Shown here in pieces: positions 1 to 5,460 of a stretch of DNA of 6,933 bases. Location: positions 1-6,933 of the forward strand of contig JAJYRY010000049.1 of NCBI GenBank assembly GCA_021793855.1. The letters run 5' to 3'. The first letter of the stretch is position 1. Each line of letters starts with the position of its first letter. Below the pieces are notes generated by a model. It saw only the letters and a program-made list of their open reading frames with translations. It searched no databases and was not told where the DNA came from. Source of the DNA: Thermoplasmata archaeon (GTDB lineage: Archaea; Thermoplasmatota; Thermoplasmata; Thermoplasmatales; GCA-001856825). A program made the translations under genes and the position numbers.

Positions 1-53
1 ATCAAGAACCTGCGAAGAAAGACGAGTCCATTCTGGGGGAGCTAAGAGCCTAA
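1..53 (+). CDS. C-terminal end of an upstream protein (partial, unidentified)
   Basis: The frame beginning at base 3 is open from the left edge to a TAA at 51-53 and reads QEPAKKDESILGELRA. This charged, Lys/Glu-rich tail looks like a normal archaeal protein C-terminus. The other two forward frames are less protein-like: one stops at 45, and the other runs to 79 across the TATA-like box of the next gene. Sixteen residues are too few to name a family. The stop lies 39 bases before the zinc-ribbon gene, with a TATA-like box between them, so the next operon probably has its own promoter. A non-coding assignment, or a gene on the other strand, remains possible. Confidence 0.45.
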   Translation, partial: QEPAKKDESILGELRA

Positions 54-62
54 TCGACAGTC

Positions 63-70
63 TTTTTATG
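63..70 (+). promoter_or_regulatory. TATA-like box (box A) for the zinc-ribbon/aEF-1beta operon
   Basis: The sequence TTTTTATG is centred about 26 bases before the ATG at 93. That is the usual distance from an archaeal TATA box to the transcription start, so transcription would begin at or next to the start codon and give a leaderless mRNA. No purine-rich ribosome-binding sequence precedes the ATG, which fits. The call rests on position and composition only. Confidence 0.45.
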
Positions 71-92
71 CCTGAATGAATACCCATCCCTC

Positions 93-266
93 ATGGAAGT
101 CAATGCACTTGAGTTCTGTACATCTTGTGGTACTGGTCTGCAAGGAAGGGGAGCGACAACGTTCAAATGTCCCGCATGTGGCCAGGAAACTATCAGCAGA
201 TGCAACAACTGTAGGGAACTTTCTGTTCAGTACGTTTGCCCTAAATGTGGATTTAGGGGGCCATAA
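93..266 (+). CDS. Small zinc-ribbon protein, archaeal HVO_2753/COG2888-like (57 aa)
   Basis: This short gene encodes 57 residues with four CxxC knuckles: CTSCG (9-13), CPACG (26-30), CNNCR (37-41) and CPKCG (49-53). Eight cysteines are enough for two zinc sites. The arrangement matches the archaeal family annotated as zinc-ribbon RNA-binding protein involved in translation; the Haloferax volcanii member HVO_2753 is a zinc-finger microprotein of similar length. The family is often encoded next to aEF-1beta, as here, where the next gene starts two bases after this stop. An overlapping frame from ATG 76 gives a 66-residue product, but only the 93-266 frame has the cysteine pattern. ATG 93 is chosen because no other ATG, GTG or TTG occurs in frame before the stop at 51-53, and because it sits about 26 bases after a TATA-like box. 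The molecular role (RNA or ribosome binding) is inferred from the family, not visible in the sequence. Confidence 0.93.
   Translation: MEVNALEFCTSCGTGLQGRGATTFKCPACGQETISRCNNCRELSVQYVCPKCGFRGP
255..260 (+). promoter_or_regulatory. Possible Shine-Dalgarno element for aEF-1beta
   Basis: AGGGGG lies eight bases before the TTG at 269, inside the last codons of the zinc-ribbon gene. A nearly identical AGGGGG precedes the surface-protein gene by a similar distance. It can pair with the archaeal anti-Shine-Dalgarno sequence if a G:U pair is allowed. Together with the 2-base gap, it supports the non-ATG start of aEF-1beta. Confidence 0.4.
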
Positions 267-268
267 GG

Positions 269-538
269 TTGGGTAAGGTAGCCGTATCATTCAAAGTAAT
301 GCCATTAGATGAAAGCAAAGACCTTGTAGCAATTGAGAAGGGCTTGAAGAGTGACCTTTCCAAGAATTATGTGCTGGGGAACAGTAGGATCGAAGAGCTT
401 GCATTTGGAATAAAAGTGCTGAAGCTAATAGTCATAATGAGCGATGAGGGCGGACTCGTTGAAGATGTCGAACAGAAGATACGATCCTTACAAGATGTCG
501 GCGAAGTCGAAGTGGAAGAAGTCTCACTAATTTCTTAG
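269..538 (+). CDS. Archaeal elongation factor 1-beta (aEF-1beta)
   Basis: This is the guanine-nucleotide exchange factor for archaeal EF-1alpha: in the cytoplasm it promotes release of GDP so that EF-1alpha can reload with GTP and aminoacyl-tRNA. The product is 89 residues, the usual length for the single-domain archaeal protein, which corresponds to the C-terminal exchange domain of eukaryotic eEF1B. Family features are the opening MGKVAVSFKVMP, the central ELAFGIKVLKLIVIM, the DEGG turn (residues 59-62) and the closing beta strand VGEVEVEEVS. The start is TTG at 269; the first in-frame ATG (299) would delete the first beta strand, so TTG is preferred. The gene begins two bases after the zinc-ribbon stop and is almost certainly co-transcribed with it, with translational coupling likely. 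Stop TAG at 536-538 is followed by a T-rich stretch (552-559) that may end the transcript but overlaps the next promoter. Confidence 0.93.
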   Translation: MGKVAVSFKVMPLDESKDLVAIEKGLKSDLSKNYVLGNSRIEELAFGIKVLKLIVIMSDEGGLVEDVEQKIRSLQDVGEVEVEEVSLIS

Positions 539-539
539 A

Positions 540-571
540 AGATTCCACGACTTCTTTTTATATTGGAATCT
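540..571 (+). repeat. 7-bp inverted repeat flanking the transporter TATA box
   Basis: AGATTCC (540-546) is repeated as its exact reverse complement GGAATCT (565-571), with an 18-base spacer that contains the TATA-like box. This placement would suit an operator for a dimeric repressor controlling the transporter gene. The repeat could instead form a weak hairpin behind aEF-1beta. It is a direct sequence observation with an inferred role. Confidence 0.5.
554..563 (+). promoter_or_regulatory. TATA-like box for the CDF transporter gene
   Basis: CTTTTTATAT is centred about 39 bases before the ATG at 598, predicting transcription start near 584 and a short leader of about 13 bases. It is the clearest T/A-rich box in the 59-base gap between aEF-1beta and the transporter. 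The same T run could also act as a terminator for the upstream operon. Confidence 0.5.
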
Positions 572-597
572 CTACTATATGTCTGTGGAAAAGACAG

Positions 598-1545
598 ATG
601 GCTGTAGATAAAAGAACAACTAGGAGTGTGGTTGTAAGGGCACTTATGGGAGACTTGCTCATTGCAGTCACAAAATACATAGCTGCCATATTCAGCGGAA
701 GTGCTGCGATTCTAGCAGAAGCAATACACTCTTCGTCCGATACCGTCAACCAGTTTCTCCTCCTTCTTGGATACAATCTCAGCACAGAGAAAGATTCCTC
801 AAAGTTCCCTTTCGGAAGGGGAAGGGAACAATTCTTCTGGTCGTTCGTAGTTGCAATCCTGGTATTCGGAATTTCTGGGGTCCTGACCTTTGCAGAAGGG
901 ATCATTAAGTTAACTTCCACCTACACGATCAGGGATCCGCTATCTGCATATGCAGCCCTCGCATTCTCATTCGCAGTGGATGGCTATGTTCTAGTCATAT
1001 CGTCACGTTTCTTCATATCCAGGTTACGCAAACAGGGATACCGTGATCTGCTGTCTTTCATCAGAGACTTCAGGGATCCTGTCTTGATGACCGCACTGGT
1101 AGAAGATACGGCTGCGCTGGCGGGAGTAGTCACAGCATTCTTGGGCATTAGCCTCTCACTGGTAACAAGAAACAATGTATTCGACGCATCGTCATCGATA
1201 GTGATAGGTTTGATCATGATGACATCTGGAATATACCTCTCCAAAAAGAGCAAGGATCTATTGATAGGCCAGGGTATTTCTTCTGCAGACCAGAAAAGGA
1301 TTGAAGTGATTTTGAATATGAACACCTCTGTAAACAAAGTTCTGGATGTCAAGACAATCTATCAGAGTCCTGAAAGAGTCCTTCTTGCGATGGACCTTAA
1401 CTTCAAAGATGGATTGAGTACTGGACAGATAGAAAAGGCTATTGACGAGATCGAGCAATCCATCAAGTCTACGTTTCCATACATAGAGAGAATCTACGTG
1501 GAAGCGGAGGAAAGGCAGACGGATTCTAAGACGACGAATGCCTAG
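598..1545 (+). CDS. Cation diffusion facilitator transporter, SLC30A9 (ZnT9)-like
   Basis: The 315-residue protein is a divalent metal transporter of the cation diffusion facilitator family, which exports Zn2+ or similar ions across the cytoplasmic membrane, usually against protons. TM1 is about residues 13-33 and TM2 38-58 with the metal-site motif HSSSD (H44, D48). Then come a loop with FPFGRGREQFFWSF (70-83), TM3 84-104, TM4 116-138, TM5 163-185 and TM6 195-215. A cytoplasmic ZT_dimer-type domain (about 228-303) follows. The motif set EAIHSSSDTVNQFLLLLG, GRGREQFFWSF and LVEDTAALAG is typical of the SLC30A9-like branch, not the bacterial FieF/YiiP branch. In TM5 the classical HxxxD is replaced by an E169-D170 context, so metal choice and coupling cannot be assumed to match YiiP. 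Length is normal. ATG 598 is the only reasonable start; no stronger in-frame upstream start is seen. It overlaps the convergent htpX-like gene by four bases at the stop. The transported metal is not determined. Confidence 0.9.
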   Translation: MAVDKRTTRSVVVRALMGDLLIAVTKYIAAIFSGSAAILAEAIHSSSDTVNQFLLLLGYNLSTEKDSSKFPFGRGREQFFWSFVVAILVFGISGVLTFAEGIIKLTSTYTIRDPLSAYAALAFSFAVDGYVLVISSRFFISRLRKQGYRDLLSFIRDFRDPVLMTALVEDTAALAGVVTAFLGISLSLVTRNNVFDASSSIVIGLIMMTSGIYLSKKSKDLLIGQGISSADQKRIEVILNMNTSVNKVLDVKTIYQSPERVLLAMDLNFKDGLSTGQIEKAIDEIEQSIKSTFPYIERIYVEAEERQTDSKTTNA

Positions 1546-2387
1546 ATACCCAGGTCTCTGAGTTTCTTGATCCTCGTATCTATTGGAGGATGTGTGGAGA
1601 AGAGTTTCTTGACCCTCGCACTACCGAGTGGGCTCACTATGAACATGCTTGTAGTCGCGGGATTTGCATTTCGAAGTGGTTTGCTGGAATTCCAAGACTC
1701 CAGCTTCATCAATGCACTTATCAGACCTTCCGATGAGTTGTTGACTTTGGCACCGTGTTCGTCCGCGTAGAGTTCCCTCTGCCTCGAGATCGCTAGTTGA
1801 AGCATCATCGCTCCCACTGCTGCAATTATCAGTACCACAAGCACAATTATGTTCTGTCCTCCCTTTCGCCCACCGAACAAGGCATTGAAACCGAACACCC
1901 TCGCGCCTAACATCAGTGCAGAAGCTACCGTAGCGGCAACTGTCACAACGAGGATATCGTTGTGCTTGATGTGTCCGAGTTCATGTCCTATGACTCCCCT
2001 CAGCTCCCTCTCGTTCAGCATATTTAGAATTACCCTGGTGAAGACTATGTATGCCTTCTTCTTGCTCCTACCTGTAGCAAATGCATTAGGTACTGGAAGA
2101 TTTGCAATAGCGATCTTCGGGAAAGGGATGTTGGCATTCTGAGCAACATCCCTCACCATCGCAAACAATCTCGGATCGTCTTTTTCGCCGATCTCCTTGG
2201 CGTGATAACTCCACATCACTATCCTGTATGAGAAAAAGTAAGAAACAAGATTCATGACAGCAGCGAAAGCAACGAACAGGATTAACCATCCCAAGGCATT
2301 ACCAACCAGATAACCTATCACGAGTCCAGCCATAGAGAATATGAGGAACAGGAACACGAATGCTATTACCAATCGAAATCTACTCAC
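1542..2387 (-). CDS. htpX: HtpX-like M48-family membrane zinc metalloprotease
   Basis: This is an integral-membrane zinc endopeptidase of peptidase family M48B. Bacterial HtpX degrades misfolded membrane proteins with its active site in the cytoplasm. Numbering from the chosen GTG start (281 residues), there are two N-terminal membrane segments (about 6-28 and 31-53), the NAFATGR motif (101-107), the zinc motif HELGH (H135, E136, H139), and two more membrane segments (about 146-165 and 179-201). The RQRELYADEHGA motif supplies the third zinc ligand, E205, and the conserved STHPPIDTRI tail is at 264-273. All expected catalytic residues are present and the length is normal for HtpX. An in-frame extension reaches ATG at 2456 and TTG at 2477, but the added 23-30 codons are AT-rich with an unusual composition and look like promoter DNA, so GTG 2387 (MSRFRLVIAF) is preferred. 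Its stop shares a CTAG with the transporter stop. It is divergent from the surface-protein gene. Substrates are unknown. Confidence 0.9.
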   Translation of the reverse strand: MSRFRLVIAFVFLFLIFSMAGLVIGYLVGNALGWLILFVAFAAVMNLVSYFFSYRIVMWSYHAKEIGEKDDPRLFAMVRDVAQNANIPFPKIAIANLPVPNAFATGRSKKKAYIVFTRVILNMLNERELRGVIGHELGHIKHNDILVVTVAATVASALMLGARVFGFNALFGGRKGGQNIIVLVVLIIAAVGAMMLQLAISRQRELYADEHGAKVNNSSEGLISALMKLESWNSSKPLRNANPATTSMFIVSPLGSARVKKLFSTHPPIDTRIKKLRDLGI

Positions 2388-2424
2388 GATGTGTGGCAGG
2401 GCAACCTTGAATTTAATGGTTATC

Positions 2425-2432
2425 GATATATT
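2425..2432 (-). promoter_or_regulatory. Candidate TATA box for the htpX-like gene
   Basis: Read on the minus strand, AATATATC lies about 40 bases before the GTG at 2387, predicting transcription start near 2403 and a leader of about 15 bases. A second candidate, TTAAAT at 2411-2416 on the minus strand, would instead give a leaderless transcript starting at the GTG. The surrounding AT-richness makes either choice uncertain. Confidence 0.3.
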
Positions 2433-2496
2433 GTCAAAATAATAAATAAAATTCATTAAATAATAATTTCCCAGCAAGGATAAATCATAACAACTG

Positions 2497-2503
2497 TTTA
2501 ATA
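2497..2503 (+). promoter_or_regulatory. Candidate TATA box for the surface-protein gene
   Basis: TTTAATA is centred 45 bases before the ATG at 2545, predicting transcription start near 2525 and a leader of about 20 bases that would still include the ribosome-binding sequence at 2529-2534. Other A/T runs nearby could serve instead. Confidence 0.35.
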
Positions 2504-2517
2504 GTAATTGTAATTAC
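2504..2517 (+). repeat. Tandem GTAATT repeat containing a GTAATTAC palindrome
   Basis: GTAATT occurs twice in tandem (2504-2509 and 2510-2515), and the second copy forms the perfect 8-base palindrome GTAATTAC (2510-2517). It sits directly after the candidate TATA box and before the predicted transcription start, a position where a bound repressor could act. Short A/T-rich palindromes also arise by chance in such DNA. Confidence 0.3.
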
Positions 2518-2528
2518 CTGCTATCTTT

Positions 2529-2534
2529 AGGGGG
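2529..2534 (+). promoter_or_regulatory. Shine-Dalgarno-like element for the surface-protein gene
   Basis: AGGGGG ends ten bases before the ATG at 2545, and the surrounding TTAGGGGGTAA resembles the element before aEF-1beta. It supports ATG 2545 as the start and implies a leadered transcript for this gene. Confidence 0.5.
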
Positions 2535-2544
2535 TAATACCAAG

Positions 2545-5448
2545 ATGCTTAAGAAGACAGCAAAAACAACAGCTCTGTTCGTCATCACTATTTTGGTGAT
2601 GGGAGGACTCTTGGGAGGGGCACTAGGCCAGGTACAAGGAGCAAGTAAGGTAACATTTAGTTTTACGGTGCTGGGGAATGGATTGGCCCCGGCAAGCGGA
2701 GTTAAGGTCCAACTGGAGAGCGCTAATGGAGTCTTAGTGAGCAGTAGCACATCGAGTCCTAATGTAGCATTCCAGGTATATCCCGGAAATTACATACTTT
2801 ACATTCCTAGCCAGATCGTCATATCATCTTCAATAGTGTACAATTCCACACACGAGAGCGTAAGCGTGAAGGACAACGGAACTGCATTCGTCGGAAGCTC
2901 TGTGCTGAAAAGCATGAGTGTAGGATATTCCCAGGCGGATGCGAATGTGTACGTAACTGTTAAGGGAGTGACATCATCACAAATCACTTCAGTATATCTT
3001 TCGTTACCAAACGGACTTCAGATAAGTGCAACCAAAGCAAATGCGTCTAATCCAAATTCAGGTTACACAGCGACGAGTATATCCGGAACACAGATTCTTA
3101 CAGTACTTTACAACTCGACATCGACTGCATTCTACTCCGAGGAGCTCACAGGCATCTCCTCAAGCAAGACCAATAACAGCGTGGTCGCAAATGTCTCGGC
3201 TTCACAGGATGTTCAGGGAACAGTATCCTCGACAAGCGGCACCTCAGTTAATAGAGTCGAGGTGTCCATCTATCAGAACGGCGGTCTACTTGCAGCCGAC
3301 GATTTTACGAATGGATACTATTACCTATCGTTGGCGGCCGGAACATACAGTCTAGTAATATCCTCACCAGGCTATCTTCCAACGGTATTTTCCGTAACAA
3401 CCACATCAGGTGGATCACCAACTTTTCAGGCAGTCGCACTGACACCCTCCAACGTACAGGAGCTACAGTTAATCTCATTCAGCTCTAACTTCCAGAACGC
3501 TACAATCAGTGGAGGAGTCACGCTGACAAATGCCACAACACTTCCCTTCCTTCCTTATTCCGATGCAGGATCACTATACGATCAGCTGCACCTGAACGGA
3601 CTCAATGCAGGGGATCTGTGGGCGATACTCAATGTTACAGTTCCTTACAACACTGCAAGCACAGTACTCTACAACAATTATTCCTACAACACAACTGGAT
3701 CACACACCACATTCACAGCGTCTTCTGGAACATATAAGTTCAACTACACAGCTACTTACAGCCAGTCAAAGGTCACTGCAACGAGCACTGCCAGTATCAG
3801 GGTGTTCGTTAACAAAGACAACAGCAACACAACTGCGACAACTTACGTTTCGGAACTCAGCATTCCATCATCTTACCAGAGGGCGAACGTCGTAAGCACC
3901 AGTCTTGCAACCGTTTCAGGATACTCAGGAGTGATTAAGATCACAAACAGCACATTCAACGGTTTTCTGACGATCAATATTGCTCCTAAAGCTAAACCGG
4001 AACTGAGAATGTCTCAGATATCAGCAACGTGGAGCGGTTCGTTTGAGTCAACAATTTCTTCAAACACTTCTTCCAACTTCACTCTTGTAGTACCAGTCGG
4101 TAAGACGGTCACACTCAATGCCAGCAATATTCCTTATGACACTGTTCTCGGCACGGATAACTATCAGCAAATGAACTTCACGTGGAATATCGGAAACGTG
4201 ACCACTCTGTATGGATATAACATCACTAACACTTTTTCAAACGGGTCTCATTCAGTCTCACTCAAGGTCGTGGGCTCTAATGGTGTCACAAATGAAACGA
4301 ATTTCACCATATTCGGTGACTCACTTAGTCCTCAGTTCAACCTGAAGGCAATACAAAATGGGGGAGTAAGGTTCAACGTGACGACAACTTCAGCAAACAC
4401 GTATGTGTTATACGTGAACCAGACAGAAACGGTCTACTTCAACTCCGTGAATTCCAAGGATCCACTGCCGTCTGGAAAGTCTACAGGAATACCTCTTTCG
4501 GTGAACTGGGACATCAACGGAACCAGGGAAACTGGAACGAACGTATCTCACACTTTCAGCACTCCAACCTTTGGATCTGCATTTGAATATGCAAATGCGA
4601 CCGTAATGAATGGCGTTGGAAACAGCTTCAACGTAACCCTTATGGTTCACGTGAACGATACGACTCCACCAGTCGTTTCCCTCAAGATCGAGAACGTTGC
4701 AAGCGGAAAGTCAATCAGTTCAATCAAGCAGGGGCAAAACGTAACGCTTAATGGCTCAAGCACTTTCGCACCGAATGGAGGGCACATCGTTTCCTACACT
4801 TGGAATATAACATTTTCAAACGGTACCGTGGCAAAACCGAACGTGGATTACAAGGTCTACAGCTCTTCGTCAAACAACTCTACTCTGAAAGTCGGTTTCA
4901 TCAATTACGGAAAGTTCAACATAAGGCTGAAAGCAACTGACCAATCCAACAACAGTGCTTCGATATCGATGAGTCTGAGTGTGGAAGCTGTGGGACCAGA
5001 GATAGAAATAACGAACGTCACATATCCTAAGAGTTATGTTGAAGGTTCCTCGTCTGTCCTGAAATTCTTCCTGAAGAACGTAGGACTTGAGGCAGCGACT
5101 TCTTACTACATAACGATCAAGATAGGTAACAATGTCGTCAAGAACGAGACTTTCACAAACCTCTCCTCCAATCAGACTACAAACGTTTCAGTATCCTTCG
5201 TACCTCCGAGTTCCGGAAGCTACTCCATGGTCATGACAGTTCACGCACAGAACGAACCGAGCTTCTTCAACACCAATGCATCAGTAACGAAGGCAGTATC
5301 TGTGGCACAAGCCGCCTGGAAGCTACCAGCACTGATAGGTGGTATAGTCGTTGCGATAGGTGTCCTATCATTCATCTACTACGATGTTACAGTAAGAAGG
5401 AAGAGACCTAGGGAACAGAAGCCACCAAAGAAACAGCTTAAAGTCTAA
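2545..5448 (+). CDS. Large secreted, membrane-anchored surface protein with PKD-like and CARDB-like domains
   Basis: The 967-residue product has a Sec-type signal peptide: basic MLKKTAK, a hydrophobic core to about residue 29, and cleavage probably near 26-33. After it come two carboxypeptidase-regulatory-like beta domains (about 36-90 and 222-285) and a Ser/Thr/Asn-rich beta region of unknown family (300-500). Three PKD-like repeats follow (about 512-590, 597-706, 710-814), marked by the strands FTWNIGN, VNWDINGT and YTWNITF. A CARDB-like domain (818-920), one membrane helix (926-946) and a basic cytoplasmic tail rich in Arg and Lys (951-967) complete it. The bulk would lie outside the cell. 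By hand count it has about 43 N-x-S/T sequons and no cysteine, as expected for a heavily N-glycosylated archaeal surface protein. It could be an S-layer-like coat protein, adhesin or glycan-binding protein; no catalytic motif was recognised and I do not assign a function. It has its own promoter and ribosome-binding site and is followed by a T-tract. Confidence 0.88.
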   Translation: MLKKTAKTTALFVITILVMGGLLGGALGQVQGASKVTFSFTVLGNGLAPASGVKVQLESANGVLVSSSTSSPNVAFQVYPGNYILYIPSQIVISSSIVYNSTHESVSVKDNGTAFVGSSVLKSMSVGYSQADANVYVTVKGVTSSQITSVYLSLPNGLQISATKANASNPNSGYTATSISGTQILTVLYNSTSTAFYSEELTGISSSKTNNSVVANVSASQDVQGTVSSTSGTSVNRVEVSIYQNGGLLAADDFTNGYYYLSLAAGTYSLVISSPGYLPTVFSVTTTSGGSPTFQAVALTPSNVQELQLISFSSNFQNATISGGVTLTNATTLPFLPYSDAGSLYDQLHLNGLNAGDLWAILNVTVPYNTASTVLYNNYSYNTTGSHTTFTASSGTYKFNYTATYSQSKVTATSTASIRVFVNKDNSNTTATTYVSELSIPSSYQRANVVSTSLATVSGYSGVIKITNSTFNGFLTINIAPKAKPELRMSQISATWSGSFESTISSNTSSNFTLVVPVGKTVTLNASNIPYDTVLGTDNYQQMNFTWNIGNVTTLYGYNITNTFSNGSHSVSLKVVGSNGVTNETNFTIFGDSLSPQFNLKAIQNGGVRFNVTTTSANTYVLYVNQTETVYFNSVNSKDPLPSGKSTGIPLSVNWDINGTRETGTNVSHTFSTPTFGSAFEYANATVMNGVGNSFNVTLMVHVNDTTPPVVSLKIENVASGKSISSIKQGQNVTLNGSSTFAPNGGHIVSYTWNITFSNGTVAKPNVDYKVYSSSSNNSTLKVGFINYGKFNIRLKATDQSNNSASISMSLSVEAVGPEIEITNVTYPKSYVEGSSSVLKFFLKNVGLEAATSYYITIKIGNNVVKNETFTNLSSNQTTNVSVSFVPPSSGSYSMVMTVHAQNEPSFFNTNASVTKAVSVAQAAWKLPALIGGIVVAIGVLSFIYYDVTVRRKRPREQKPPKKQLKV

Positions 5449-5460
5449 TTTTTTTCTTTT
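5449..5460 (+). terminator. T-tract terminator of the surface-protein gene
   Basis: TTTTTTTCTTTT follows the TAA stop immediately, without a stem-loop. Archaeal RNA polymerase commonly terminates at such oligo-T stretches on the non-template strand. The tract fills the gap to the convergent argS stop. On the minus strand the same bases are A-rich, so it would not terminate argS. Confidence 0.7.

Larger units (their letters stand above)
2388..2544. promoter_or_regulatory. AT-rich divergent promoter region between the protease and surface-protein genes
   Basis: This 157-base gap is markedly richer in A+T than its surroundings, especially 2411-2512. It must contain promoters facing both ways. 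The leftward candidate is AATATATC on the minus strand at about 2425-2432. The rightward candidate is TTTAATA at 2497-2503. If the protease actually starts at 2456 or 2477, the true gap is shorter. No tRNA or structured RNA was recognised here. Confidence 0.6.

Noticed and set aside
76..276. 66-codon forward frame starting MNTHPSWK
   Set aside because: It overlaps the 93-266 frame, which carries four CxxC knuckles and ends two bases before aEF-1beta. This frame has no family resemblance.
66..290. Minus-strand 74-codon frame opposite the zinc-ribbon gene
   Set aside because: Shadow of the real gene. Its cysteine-containing composition is a by-product of the opposite strand and no family pattern is seen.
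558..920. Minus-strand 120-codon frame opposite the start of the transporter gene
   Set aside because: Lies antisense to well-conserved CDF coding sequence and has no recognisable domain.
927..1081. Repeated CAGGGATCC words in the transporter gene encoding two RDP motifs before TM4 and TM5
   Set aside because: The shared words are short, and each RDP fits the family's loops before the helices. It is not evidence of a duplication.
1208..1230. ATGATGA word resembling a C box of a C/D guide RNA
   Set aside because: It is inside conserved transmembrane coding sequence and no paired D box or terminal stem could be made out.
1849..2142. Forward 97-codon frame opposite the protease catalytic region
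   Set aside because: Antisense to the HELGH and NAFATGR region, whose conservation explains the open frame.
3026..3355. Forward 109-codon frame inside the surface-protein gene
   Set aside because: Gln/Thr/Arg-rich out-of-frame reading of Ser/Thr/Asn codons, without a domain or a ribosome-binding site.
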